Part shown: in pieces, positions 15,221-24,623 of the stretch
Position numbering within the stretch: position 1 is the stretch's first letter
Layout: every line of letters starts with the position of its first letter
Origin: Salisediminibacterium halotolerans
GTDB taxonomy: Bacteria; Bacillota; Bacilli; Bacillales; Salisediminibacteriaceae
Length of the DNA stretch: 64,000 bases
Direction: 5' to 3'
NCBI RefSeq assembly: GCF_003814815.1
Contig: NZ_RKQQ01000006.1
Span: forward strand, 124,001 to 188,000
Translations under genes and position numbers: made by a program
Notes under the pieces: generated by a model
Database searches by the model: none
Told to the model about the DNA's origin: nothing
What the model saw: the letters and a program-made list of their open reading frames with translations, nothing else

Positions 15221-17023
15221 ATGGAAGTTCTCAATCACCGCCAGTTTTACGATATGCTCCTGTCTGGGGCAGATGAAATTATCAATAATCAAAAAGAATT
15301 AAACGATATCAATGTTTTTCCAGTCGCAGACGGCGATACCGGAAATAACCTCGCTCATTTAATGAACATGATTAAGCGTGAGAGCAAGTGGAGCGACGCT
15401 TCGACGGAAGAAACATTAGAAAATATTAAATTGGCTTGTATGCGCGGATCCCGTGGAAATTCGGGGATGATCTTCTCGCAGTTTATCATTTCGATGTGCA
15501 ATTTTTTAATTCAGCATCCGGAAGTGAACGTCGATAAGTTTATCGATATGTGCCGCGAGTCCGTCGACAGTGCGGTCAATGCTGTGTCTGTGCCTAAAGA
15601 GGGGACCGTCCTGACGGTGATGAAATCATGGGCAGAAAGTGTCCAAGAAGAAAGTGCGAAAACGCAAAGCATTCAATCCATCTTAAAACAATCGTACCCG
15701 AATGCCAGCGCAGCCTTGGAAAAAACGAAAACGCAAATGGAAGTTTTTCGAATTCATAATGTTGTTGACGCAGGAGCCAAAGGGTTTTTGCATTTTCTGC
15801 ACGGGTTGATCGACGCTAAACCTCAAGCGGTGTCAGCGCAAGCCGAGAGCGAAACAGATACGCTCCTTGAAGACGTGCCGCACGTCATGAATGAATCGGA
15901 TGAGATTCCGTTTCGTTACTGCTCGGAGTTTCTAGTTGAATTGAACGGCAACGAAAATATCCAAACGTTAAAGCCGTACATGGCTGAATACGGCGACTCG
16001 ATCGTTACCGTCGGCGACAGCGGACTCGGCAAGGTTCACCTTCATACCAATGATCCGGCAAGTATCGCGGAAATGCTCGTCGATAAGGGCAATATTGTTT
16101 ACCAAAAAGTTGAAGATATGCAGCGGCAATACGAGAGCATTTATCAGCGCAAGGCGTCGATTGCTTTAGTTGTCGATTCTGCCTGTGACATTCCGCAAGA
16201 GTGGCTGGATACGTACCAGATTTTCATGCTTCCATTGAATTTAGAAGTTGATCAGTCGACGTATCTAGATAAAGTCACTCTGCAATCCGATACGTTTTAC
16301 GATAAATTAGATGCGAGCAGCGATCAGCCGAAAAGCTCGCAGCCATCGTTAATGAGTGTTGAGTCGCTCTATCAGCAGCTCCTGCAACAATATGATTCGG
16401 TGCTTTCTCTGCACGTTTCACAAAAATTGAGCGGTACGTTCGATGTTTGTTATAAAGCGAGCCAAGCTGTTGATCCAGAGAGAATCCACGTGATCAATAC
16501 CCGCACGCTCTCAGGCGCTTTCGGGCTGATTGCTTATGAAGCAGCCAAGGCGATCGATCAAGGCAGTTCACTTGCGGAAGTGAAACAAACGGTTGATAAC
16601 TTTACACCTAAATCTGAGATTCTTGTCAGTGTGCCGACACTCAAACATATGATTCGCGGCGGCAGAGTCAGCCCTTTGCAAGGGAAAGTAGCCCGCTGGC
16701 TCAACATGAAACCGATCGTTTCGATCGATGCAGATGGCAACTCTTTACTTTACGGAAAAACGTTTTTCTCCAATTCGAGCCAATGGAAAATGTTTAAACA
16801 AGTAAAAGCGATCCATGAGAAGCACGGGGTGCGCGATTATGTCGTTTTACACGCGGGCAACCCAGAAGGGGCCGAACGCTGCGAAGAGGAAATCAAAAAG
16901 ATCACCGGCACGGAGCCGCTCTATACGACGAGCGTTTCGCCGGTGATTGGCGGCAATGCAGGGAAAGGCGCTATCAGTATTGCGATGCTCTTAGACGAAG
17001 ACAATTTACGCAACGAAGCTTAA
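15221..17023 (+). CDS. DAK2 (DhaL)-DegV fusion, fatty-acid-kinase-like
   Basis: 600 residues. Residues 1-200 are a DhaL/DAK2 nucleotide-binding domain (VADGDTGNNLAHLM, MRGSRGNSGMIFSQF, HNVVDAGAKGFLHFL) as in FakA. A middle segment (about 215-305) resembles the FakA linker. Residues 315-595 are a DegV/FakB lipid-binding domain (IALVVDSACDIPQEW, SQPSLMSVESLYQQL, RTLSGAFGL, GGRVSPLQGKVARWLNMKPI). In two-component systems FakB presents a fatty acid to FakA for phosphorylation, so this chain may combine kinase and carrier. GGGGAGG precedes ATG 15221. It is a single gene closed by a terminator. Confidence 0.88.
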   Translation: MEVLNHRQFYDMLLSGADEIINNQKELNDINVFPVADGDTGNNLAHLMNMIKRESKWSDASTEETLENIKLACMRGSRGNSGMIFSQFIISMCNFLIQHPEVNVDKFIDMCRESVDSAVNAVSVPKEGTVLTVMKSWAESVQEESAKTQSIQSILKQSYPNASAALEKTKTQMEVFRIHNVVDAGAKGFLHFLHGLIDAKPQAVSAQAESETDTLLEDVPHVMNESDEIPFRYCSEFLVELNGNENIQTLKPYMAEYGDSIVTVGDSGLGKVHLHTNDPASIAEMLVDKGNIVYQKVEDMQRQYESIYQRKASIALVVDSACDIPQEWLDTYQIFMLPLNLEVDQSTYLDKVTLQSDTFYDKLDASSDQPKSSQPSLMSVESLYQQLLQQYDSVLSLHVSQKLSGTFDVCYKASQAVDPERIHVINTRTLSGAFGLIAYEAAKAIDQGSSLAEVKQTVDNFTPKSEILVSVPTLKHMIRGGRVSPLQGKVARWLNMKPIVSIDADGNSLLYGKTFFSNSSQWKMFKQVKAIHEKHGVRDYVVLHAGNPEGAERCEEEIKKITGTEPLYTTSVSPVIGGNAGKGAISIAMLLDEDNLRNEA

Positions 17024-17136
17024 CGAAGAACAACTAAGCGAAAGGTTGCAGCCCGGTCCAGCTGTTATTTGCTTTTCAGGGGTTGACTTGGAGAGCGTTC
17101 TCTGCACTGGACATGGCTGAAACAGGTGAATAGAGC

Positions 17137-17192
17137 AAAAAAAAGATCCCCCGGTGCGGCAGCTTTTCTGCTATCCGGGGGATCTTTTTTTA
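17137..17192. terminator. Bidirectional terminator between convergent genes
   Basis: AAAAAGATCCCCCGG pairs with CCGGGGGATCTTTTT around a smaller apical hairpin (GCAG/CTGC), with A and T runs outside. It serves both the DAK2-DegV gene and the lacI-type gene. Confidence 0.85.
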
Positions 17193-18194
17193 TTAAAAGA
17201 GACGGACGGATTCCCGGCTGATCAATTCGGCATCAAACGTGTAGTGACTGCTGACGCTCTCGCCGGCTAACAGCTGAAACAGCACGTGTGATGCAAGTTT
17301 GCCGATTTCATATTTAGGCTGGCGCATTGTCGTCAGCGGGGGACGCAAATACGGAGCGAGCTGAATGTCGTCAAAGCCGATAATCGAAATGTCTTCCGGC
17401 ACGCGAATCTCATATTCTTTCAGAGCATTGAGTCCGCCGATCGCCATTTCGTCGTTTCCGTAAAATATCCCTTCAGGGAGATCGCCTTGATGAATCAGCA
17501 TTTTCGTTGCTTCATAGCCGCCTTCTTGAGTGAACTTCCCATTTAAAATCCACTTATACAATGAAGGGGTGTTAAAATCCGCCAATGCTTGTTTGTATCC
17601 GGCGAGCCGTTCCTGACTGTCTTTCGAATTCGCGGGACCGCTGATATGAGCGACGGAACGGCATCCGCTGTTAATCAGGTGTTCCGTCGCTTCGTACGCG
17701 CCGCGCGAGTTATTGACGCTGATACTGATAATGTTGGGATTTCCGATCACTTCGCGGTCGAGAGCGATGATCGGAAACCCTTCGCGGGCGGAATTCAATA
17801 CAAAATCGGTATTGATATTGTGCGCGAGAAGTATGACGCCGTCCGTTCGTGCTTCGCGCAGAAATCTCGCTGCCGTCGAGCTCTCATCAGCGTAAGAACT
17901 CACGGCAATTAAATCATAGCCGTTTTCTAAAACAATTTCTTGCACACCGCGGATCAGTTCTGAGTAAAAGGGACCGCTTAAGTCACTGAGCAAAAGAGCA
18001 ATTGTTTTTGTCCGGTTTTTCTTCAAGTCTGAAGCAGGGCCGCTTTTCAGGTAATTTAGTTCCTTAGCGGCAGAGAGCACCTTTTCTCTTGTCGATGCTG
18101 ATATTTTCGTGCTTCCATTTAAAGCGTAGGAAGCAGTTGAAAGTGCCACACCTGCTTTTTTAGCTACATCTTTAATCGTTGCCAGCGGACTCAC
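17193..18194 (-). CDS. LacI-family transcriptional regulator of the beta-1,2-glucan cluster
   Basis: 333 residues. The N-terminal HTH is ATIKDVAKKAGVALSTASYALNG followed by the hinge helix (AKELNYLKSGPASDLKK); a periplasmic-binding-like sensor domain follows. GTG 18194 is the nearest conventional start but its first base is the last base of the GGGAGG ribosome binding site. CTG 18185, eight bases after that site, would give the usual LacI start (M)ATIKDVA and is more likely real. It is the last gene of a minus-strand cluster whose promoter region holds AAACGTTT palindromes, the expected operators. Its inducer is probably sophorose or a longer 1,2-beta-glucan. Confidence 0.9.
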   Translation of the reverse strand: MSPLATIKDVAKKAGVALSTASYALNGSTKISASTREKVLSAAKELNYLKSGPASDLKKNRTKTIALLLSDLSGPFYSELIRGVQEIVLENGYDLIAVSSYADESSTAARFLREARTDGVILLAHNINTDFVLNSAREGFPIIALDREVIGNPNIISISVNNSRGAYEATEHLINSGCRSVAHISGPANSKDSQERLAGYKQALADFNTPSLYKWILNGKFTQEGGYEATKMLIHQGDLPEGIFYGNDEMAIGGLNALKEYEIRVPEDISIIGFDDIQLAPYLRPPLTTMRQPKYEIGKLASHVLFQLLAGESVSSHYTFDAELISRESVRLF

Positions 18195-18242
18195 CTCCCT
18201 TTATTGCCGGTACGTTCCTGAAAAAGCGCTACCCCCAATGTA

Positions 18243-21200
18243 CTACAGATAGATGTCTATTTCATTCATTTCCTCTTCTGCGAGCAGCTTTTGCTCAAAA
18301 TGAAAACCGGCGCTGCGGTATCGGTTTGCCCGCTGCTTTGTTGCCACGGTCTCGCCGTTGAGATCGACACGACGGGCTTCGCGTTCACCGATATGGTAGC
18401 GGATCGTCACCGGGCAGTCCTCGATCGCAAACGTTACTTTCAAACCGTTTAATTCATCGCTTAAGACCGGATCAAGAATGACGTCAGCGCCCGCTTTTTG
18501 AATCCCGAGGACATTGGAAATCAGCTGGTTCATGTAAATCCCGGGACCGCTTGAGTAAATGCGCCATCCGCCTTTGACCTTAACATTGCCGTCTTTTAGC
18601 TCGTCAAATTGCTCCGCTGCCTGATAACGGTCATAAAAATTACCGTCAGAGCTGCTGAAATACGTGTTGCTTTGTCTTAGCATCGCATTCGGCACGGCTT
18701 CGCGGATACACACCGGGTTTATGACGGTGAGGCCGTGCCATGCTTCTTGAGCCCGGCCGGTTTTCGCCATTGCTTCGATAAAACGGATGTGCGCGTGCAC
18801 ATACTGAAGGCCGATTTCTCTGCCGAAGTTGGCGGATTGTTCCGCGCGCTTAAAGTGTTTGCTGACGCCGCCGCTGTATTGCGCCGGCTTGTTCATCAGC
18901 CGCGCTCCGTCCGGAAAAAGCAGGTGCTGTTGAATCAGACTGTAATGATCAGCGGCTTCGTTAGGGTCGAACAGCTCGCTGATCATGCTGCGGATCATCG
19001 GTAAGAGCCGGTAATGGATGCCGGTGTTTGTATCGTTCGGATGGACCATTTTTTTCGGCTGATGCTGATCTTGTAAATAAAGAAAACCAGGAATGACAGC
19101 ATGATCGCGCAGATACGTTTCATAATCGCGGCGAATGCCGTCCGCGAGGTGTTGGACGTCTTGCGCGATCTCTTCCGGAAGACGGGTGGTCAGCTTCGTC
19201 AGTGTTTGGTATGTGAGAGCGACCGTCCAACTGCTGACCATGTATTGCTTCAGTTCCTGATTCGCCGGCTGGAGCGTATCATCCCAGTCACCGTCCCCGT
19301 AGGACGAGAGAAAGGTGTCATGTAAAAAATGCGCCTTGATATAATCGAGCTGTTTGTTCACATGATCGAGCAGCTGCGGGGTGTGAGCAGTAAATTGTTT
19401 ACTGGTCCGGTCCGTGTAAGGCAGCTGTTCATAGAGAATCGCTTCATCCCCGGAGGATTCTAAATAATCGGCAAGCAGCTTCAGCGGCCAGACGATGATG
19501 TCGCCGTGGCTTTCTTCCTGCTGAATGTGCTGGTAATGATCGAACATAAACCATTGCGGCCAGTTGCCGGTGTCTTCGTATTGATGACTGTAGACGATTT
19601 GCAAAATCTTTTTAACTTGCGGGTATTTCTGCATCGCAAGAAAGTATTCGGCCGGGCCTTGGCACACATCGCGCGTCCCCCAAGCGGCGGCTCCGTGCTG
19701 TTCCAGCCCGTGCGGGACAGAGTAGTGAACGAGCATGTTGTGTGTGTACCACCAGGCGAGTGTATTCAATTTGGCAACGTCTCGATGGGCGCTTCCTGTC
19801 ATCTCCATGTGAAATCCGTTCATAAGCGACTGTAAAAAAGAGCGGTACTGTTCTTTTTCGGAATGAAACGATGCGTCACCGTGTTCGGAAAACGTGCCGT
19901 CTAAACTGCCGGCGGTTTTAACCTTTAACGAACTTGCTGCCGCGAATTCAAAAAGAACGAGAGAAGCCGTCTCACTGTCAATGCCCTTTCGCAGCATGTT
20001 TTCCTCTTTTAACACAGCCGGCTGATTAAAACTCATCTTATACGTCAAGTCCGGATAGACGCGGCTGCTTTCTGCGGCTGCATCGGCTTGAAAGTAGAAG
20101 GCGCCGTTTTTTTCTGATACGTGAAACGCAACGTCGTATTCGTGATTCGCCATCGAAATTTGGTTCGACAAGAGAAAACGGTAGGCTGTCCCGGAAGTTG
20201 ATTCGACTTCCAAGTGCAGCGACGGTTCTTCAGTGGTCGTGTAGTTGCTGATGACAATCACATCACGATCTGTTTTATAGTACCAACGGGCATAATTAAA
20301 GCCCATTTCGAAGAGCGAAGGCATGGCAAGAAGCTGATAAGCTCCGTCTATCTCGACGTAAAGACGCTGTCCGGATGTTTTCGGGATATTCAGCGCGTTT
20401 CTCGTATTCGTCATGAGTTTATGAAAAGACGTGTTGCCAATCGCCACTTGCGAGTTGAAGATTCCAGCCAAATACGAGGTGGTGGTGATGACCTCTTTTT
20501 TGATCGATTCATTGTTTCCGGTCATAAGGATGTGCCCGTGCGGACGTTCGACCTGCAGCTCTTTTGCAGGCAAAACGACGTGTTCGTGTGCCGGTGTAAA
20601 AAACGAGAGCAGGGTATCGCCGGCTAATTCTTCGAACTTTCGTTCTGGGAAGAGATTGGCGAGTTCATCCGCGGAAAACGGCAACGTCTGCAGCTGCCCG
20701 CCGGTTGTGCTTAAAAACGGACCCGTTCCGGAAGCAGCTGCGCTTAGGTCGCGTTTGTCACGGACCCGTGTCCATGCTTCTTGCACAGCCGAGATACTCT
20801 CCGGCGCTGTGACCGGATCGGGGTGGTCGCCATTAAAAAGAGCGTAAAATGTGACGTCTTGATCTGTATCCAGTGTGAAAGCAGAAGTTTTCAGAGCCAC
20901 ATAGGCGAATTCGTATTGGTAATTGACGTTTGGAAACCCGGCTTTGTTCAAAAGCTCCGGCTCGTTTGTGTCTTTATAGGAAAGACCGAAAAACTGAAAC
21001 CCGTCGGTAGTGTACCCGTCGGTTTGCTGGAAGCTCCCTTGTTGGAGGTAAGGATTGCCGCCAGCTTGCGGCTGATTTTGCCGGCTTCCGATCGTGTACC
21101 CGATTTCTTCCGTATGAAAAGGCGTATGGTCAATATATTGGGAAGCGTAAGCTTCGTTGTTTCTTACCATCCCGGGTTCGCCAAGACCGAGATCCTGTCC

Positions 21201-21572
21201 GCAGACGATGTCGGCAGTCTCGCCATTTCCGCTCAGATGCACATTCCAAAACCAGACGTTGTTTTCATCCGGCAGAAAATGCACTTCATAGCTGACGCCG
21301 TAAAACGTCCCGCGCCATTGGATGCTGTCCGCTGAAAATTGTACTTTTCCCGGCGAATCACACCCCAGCAGCGGACACGATTGGATTCCTTTTTCACTGT
21401 GAATGCGCAAGTAAATATTATTGAGTGAGCCGTCGATCACGTTTGCCTGCCACTGGTTGATCATGATCTTAGTCGAGTTGATCGAAAACAGATCGCCGGT
21501 TTTAAGGAATGTGTATGTTAAATCTCCGGCAGTTATCGTATGCGTGTGAAGCGGGGTCGATTCTTTTTTCAC
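18243..21572 (-). CDS. GH94 1,2-beta-oligoglucan phosphorylase
   Basis: 1109 residues, the length of Listeria innocua Lin1839 (SOGP) as I recall it. The phosphorylase (alpha/alpha)6 domain carries GDGDWDDTLQPA near residue 760, including the general-acid Asp of GH94, and ends with a jelly-roll (MNQLISNVLGIQ, VTFAIEDCPVTIRYHIGE). The enzyme would split intracellular 1,2-beta-glucans with phosphate, releasing glucose-1-phosphate. There is no signal peptide. GTG 21572 overlaps the GH3 stop (GTGA) and follows GGAGGAG, so the two are translationally coupled. The order of transporter, GH3, GH94 and LacI mirrors the Listeria locus, the main reason for the substrate call; cellobiose or other beta-glucan phosphorylases are the alternative. 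Confidence 0.85.
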   Translation of the reverse strand: MKKESTPLHTHTITAGDLTYTFLKTGDLFSINSTKIMINQWQANVIDGSLNNIYLRIHSEKGIQSCPLLGCDSPGKVQFSADSIQWRGTFYGVSYEVHFLPDENNVWFWNVHLSGNGETADIVCGQDLGLGEPGMVRNNEAYASQYIDHTPFHTEEIGYTIGSRQNQPQAGGNPYLQQGSFQQTDGYTTDGFQFFGLSYKDTNEPELLNKAGFPNVNYQYEFAYVALKTSAFTLDTDQDVTFYALFNGDHPDPVTAPESISAVQEAWTRVRDKRDLSAAASGTGPFLSTTGGQLQTLPFSADELANLFPERKFEELAGDTLLSFFTPAHEHVVLPAKELQVERPHGHILMTGNNESIKKEVITTTSYLAGIFNSQVAIGNTSFHKLMTNTRNALNIPKTSGQRLYVEIDGAYQLLAMPSLFEMGFNYARWYYKTDRDVIVISNYTTTEEPSLHLEVESTSGTAYRFLLSNQISMANHEYDVAFHVSEKNGAFYFQADAAAESSRVYPDLTYKMSFNQPAVLKEENMLRKGIDSETASLVLFEFAAASSLKVKTAGSLDGTFSEHGDASFHSEKEQYRSFLQSLMNGFHMEMTGSAHRDVAKLNTLAWWYTHNMLVHYSVPHGLEQHGAAAWGTRDVCQGPAEYFLAMQKYPQVKKILQIVYSHQYEDTGNWPQWFMFDHYQHIQQEESHGDIIVWPLKLLADYLESSGDEAILYEQLPYTDRTSKQFTAHTPQLLDHVNKQLDYIKAHFLHDTFLSSYGDGDWDDTLQPANQELKQYMVSSWTVALTYQTLTKLTTRLPEEIAQDVQHLADGIRRDYETYLRDHAVIPGFLYLQDQHQPKKMVHPNDTNTGIHYRLLPMIRSMISELFDPNEAADHYSLIQQHLLFPDGARLMNKPAQYSGGVSKHFKRAEQSANFGREIGLQYVHAHIRFIEAMAKTGRAQEAWHGLTVINPVCIREAVPNAMLRQSNTYFSSSDGNFYDRYQAAEQFDELKDGNVKVKGGWRIYSSGPGIYMNQLISNVLGIQKAGADVILDPVLSDELNGLKVTFAIEDCPVTIRYHIGEREARRVDLNGETVATKQRANRYRSAGFHFEQKLLAEEEMNEIDIYL

Positions 21573-23770
21573 GTATATCTCTCCTCCAATACGGTTTCCG
21601 TTACTGATGAATGTGTTTTATACGAAAATCTCAGGTGCTGCAGCGTTTGGCTGTCCGTTCCGACACTGGCAATGAAGTCGCCGCTGTCTGCTTTATAGGC
21701 GAGGTCGTGATGATGGTACTTCAGCAAGTCTTCGTGAATCGAAAACGTGACAATTTTTGCTTCGCCTGGTTCCAGGCGGATTTTTTCGAATCCTTTTAAC
21801 TCTAGAACCGGACGGACGACCTCACCGACGAGATCCCGGATGTACATCTGCACCGTTTCTTCACCGGTGATTCCGCTCGTATTTTTCACATCGACACTGA
21901 GCTCGAGGCTTCCGCCCGGCTGCAAATCGTTACTCGATAAGCGGGCGTCGCCGTAGGTGAACTCACTGTAGCTCAGGCCGAACCCGAACGGAAATAACGG
22001 TTCGTTAGGAGCGTCCATGTACTTGGAGGCGTAACGGTCATTAGGATCAAGATCTTCTTTCGGCCGGCCGGTTTTAAATGCGTTGTAGTAGACCGGGATC
22101 TGCCCGACTGTATACGGAAAAGACATTGTGAGTTTTCCCGACGGATTCGCTGCGCCCGTCAACAGATCAGCGACGGCATGCCCGCCTTCTGTTCCCGGGA
22201 ACCAGGCTTCGATGATCGCATCGGATTCATCGAGGATGCCGCGGAGGTCGAGCGGACGTCCGTTAAACAAGATGGTGATGATCGGTTTATTCAGTTCCCG
22301 CATACTTCGGACCAGGTGCATTTGCGCTTCTGACAGGCGGATGTCTGTTTTGCTGCCGGCTTCGCCGCTCAGTTCTGAAGGTTCTCCGAGCGCCAAAATA
22401 ATCACGTCTGCATTGTCCGCGGTCTTGCGTGCTTCGGATATTTGTGCGTCGGTAATCGATTCGATGTCACAGCCGGCGGCGGTTTCAACGGCGGTCAGTT
22501 GTTTTGTCAGTCCGGTTTTCAACGTTACGACATCGGCCGGTTCGCCGAAGATTGCCCAGCGTCCGAGCAGGTCGGTGCTGTCAGTAAACGGGCCGATTAG
22601 GGCGACGCGCTGAGTTGTGTTCAGCGGAAGAACACCGTCATTTTTCAGCAGGACAGACGATTTGGCTGCGAGCTCGCGGGCTTTTGTCCGATGTTCATCG
22701 GACAAAATCAATTGCTCTTCCCGTTTTTCATCCGCTCCGCGGTAAGGATGATCAAACAGTCCGAGCTTTTGCTTCAGTTGTAAAATGCGCAGAACAGCTT
22801 CATCGAGCACAGCTTCCGAGAGTTCACCGCTGTCGACAAGACTTGTTAAATGTTGTTTATAACACGGCGTCATCATATCAATATCGACGCCTGCAAGAGC
22901 GGACTTAAGCGCTGCTTCACGGTTGTTCGCTGCGACGCCGTGCGGGACCGTCTCTTGGACAGCACCCCAATCAGAGATCAGGACGCCGTTAAACTTCAGT
23001 TCGTTTCGAAGCACAGTTCGCATTAAGTGCCGGTTGCTGGTGGCGGGTATGCCGTCAACGGTATTAAAGGCGGTCATCACCATTTCCGCACCTTCTTCAA
23101 GGGCGGCCTCGTAGGCCGGCATGTAATACTCGCGCAGCTGGCGCTCAGACATATCAACCGTGTTGTAATCTCTGCCGCCTTCGGATGCGCCGTAGGCGGC
23201 GAAGTGTTTTACACAAGCGGCGATCCGGTCGGTATCTTGTTCAAGGTCTTCCCCTTGATACCCGCGAACAAAAGCCCGGGCGAATTCACTGTTCAGGTAC
23301 GGATCTTCGCCGGTGCTTTCCATCACACGTCCCCAGCGCGGATCGCGAACAAGGTCTGCCATCGGCGAGAATGTAACGTGCAGTCCGGCCGCAGAGGCTT
23401 CTTTCGCGGCGATCTCGGCGCTTTTTTCAACAGCTGAAAGATCCCATGAACAGCCTAACGCAAGCGGGACGGGGAAGACGGTTTTATATCCGTGGATAAC
23501 ATCCGCCATAAACAAAAGCGGGATGTTGAGCCGGTGCCGTTCCATATAGTTTTTTTGAATTTGTTTGAGCGTTTTTGCACCGGAAGCTCCAAGGATTGAT
23601 CCGCTTTTGCTCATGTCCTCTTTCGCTACGTCCATGGCGGCGATAGGGCCGGTTATTTTTCCTGTTTCGCTGTGAGACTGAACGAGCATTGAAACAACCT
23701 GCGACATTTGTTCAGCTTTTTCGTTGGTTGTCATTTGCTGAAGCAGTTCGTGTAATTGTGTGTCCTTCAT
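21569..23770 (-). CDS. GH3 beta-glucosidase
   Basis: 733 residues, full length for GH3 with the (beta/alpha)8 domain (about 1-330), the alpha/beta sandwich (350-570) and a C-terminal fibronectin-III-like domain (620-715, ETVQMYIRDLVGEVVRPVLELKGFEKI). The nucleophile is the Asp in LISDWGAV (about 258); KHFAAYGASEGGRDYNTVDMS is the usual substrate-binding loop. No signal peptide, so it acts in the cytosol on short beta-glucosides such as sophorose left by the phosphorylase. ATG 23770 follows TGGAGG. The stop overlaps the GH94 start by four bases. Confidence 0.93.
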   Translation of the reverse strand: MKDTQLHELLQQMTTNEKAEQMSQVVSMLVQSHSETGKITGPIAAMDVAKEDMSKSGSILGASGAKTLKQIQKNYMERHRLNIPLLFMADVIHGYKTVFPVPLALGCSWDLSAVEKSAEIAAKEASAAGLHVTFSPMADLVRDPRWGRVMESTGEDPYLNSEFARAFVRGYQGEDLEQDTDRIAACVKHFAAYGASEGGRDYNTVDMSERQLREYYMPAYEAALEEGAEMVMTAFNTVDGIPATSNRHLMRTVLRNELKFNGVLISDWGAVQETVPHGVAANNREAALKSALAGVDIDMMTPCYKQHLTSLVDSGELSEAVLDEAVLRILQLKQKLGLFDHPYRGADEKREEQLILSDEHRTKARELAAKSSVLLKNDGVLPLNTTQRVALIGPFTDSTDLLGRWAIFGEPADVVTLKTGLTKQLTAVETAAGCDIESITDAQISEARKTADNADVIILALGEPSELSGEAGSKTDIRLSEAQMHLVRSMRELNKPIITILFNGRPLDLRGILDESDAIIEAWFPGTEGGHAVADLLTGAANPSGKLTMSFPYTVGQIPVYYNAFKTGRPKEDLDPNDRYASKYMDAPNEPLFPFGFGLSYSEFTYGDARLSSNDLQPGGSLELSVDVKNTSGITGEETVQMYIRDLVGEVVRPVLELKGFEKIRLEPGEAKIVTFSIHEDLLKYHHHDLAYKADSGDFIASVGTDSQTLQHLRFSYKTHSSVTETVLEERYT

Positions 23771-23797
23771 TCTGCTGTCCTCCAGTAACTTGACGTA

Positions 23798-24622
23798 TTA
23801 TTTAATGCCGGTCGTATTGAATCCTTCAACGATATAGCGCTGAACAAAGACAAAGAGAATCAGTACCGGAATGACCATCACGGTAGCCCCGGCCATTTGC
23901 AAGGCAAAGCTGCTCGCGTGCTGTCCCCGCAATAATGCAAGTCCGACAGACAGCGTATACAGCGACTGTTCGTTTGCGACGATGAGCGGCCATAAAAAGC
24001 TGTTCCAAGCGCCGACGAATGTAAGAATAGCTTGCACGGCCAGGACCGGTTTAGACAACGGAATGATAATTTGAAAAAAGATCCGGAATTCCCGGGCCCC
24101 GTCAATCCGGGCAGATTCGATGAGATCATTCGGAATCGTCGTCATAAACTGCCGGATGAGAAAGATGTTGAACGCGGCGATCAGCCCGGGCAAAATAATC
24201 CCGGCCATCGTATTTGTCAGTCCCATTTGGTTTAAGATGAGATAAACAGGGATCATCGCAACTTGCGCCGGAATCATCATCGTTGCCAAAACAGCGAGGA
24301 AGACGACTTCCCTGCCTTTGAATTGAAATTTGGCAAATCCGTAACCGGCCATCGTGTTAAACAACAGGCCGAGCAGCGCAAATGCGACGATGATCAGCGT
24401 GTTAATAAAATACGTTCCGAAATTCAGGTTGGCGAACAGGTTGATGTAATGTTCAAAAGTGAACTCTTCCGGCCAGAATGTCGGCGGCATCGTCCGTGCT
24501 TCCCGTTCGGACTTAAAAGAGCTCAGCACCATCCAGATGAACGGGATCGATACAATAAAACCGCCGATGGCCAACACCGAAGTCACAAGCAGTTTTTCGA
24601 ATTTAGTCTTCAAGGAAGTCAC
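23798..24622 (-). CDS. Sugar ABC transporter permease (MalG type)
   Basis: 274 residues with six membrane segments and the EAA loop IESARIDGAREFRIFFQIIIPLSKP (about 180-205), which docks to the ATPase. It is the second permease of a CUT1 oligosaccharide importer. No ATPase gene is present in the cluster, so a shared MsmX-type ATPase elsewhere probably energises it. GTG 24622 overlaps the ribosome binding site GAGGTGA; TTG 24613, five bases after it, is the likelier start. One base separates it from the upstream permease stop. Confidence 0.9.
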   Translation of the reverse strand: MTSLKTKFEKLLVTSVLAIGGFIVSIPFIWMVLSSFKSEREARTMPPTFWPEEFTFEHYINLFANLNFGTYFINTLIIVAFALLGLLFNTMAGYGFAKFQFKGREVVFLAVLATMMIPAQVAMIPVYLILNQMGLTNTMAGIILPGLIAAFNIFLIRQFMTTIPNDLIESARIDGAREFRIFFQIIIPLSKPVLAVQAILTFVGAWNSFLWPLIVANEQSLYTLSVGLALLRGQHASSFALQMAGATVMVIPVLILFVFVQRYIVEGFNTTGIK

Positions 24623-24623
24623 C

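Noticed and set aside
17094-17106. GAGAGCGTTCTC, resembling a LacI-family operator
   Set aside because: It lies between two convergent genes with no promoter to control; probably chance or a relic.
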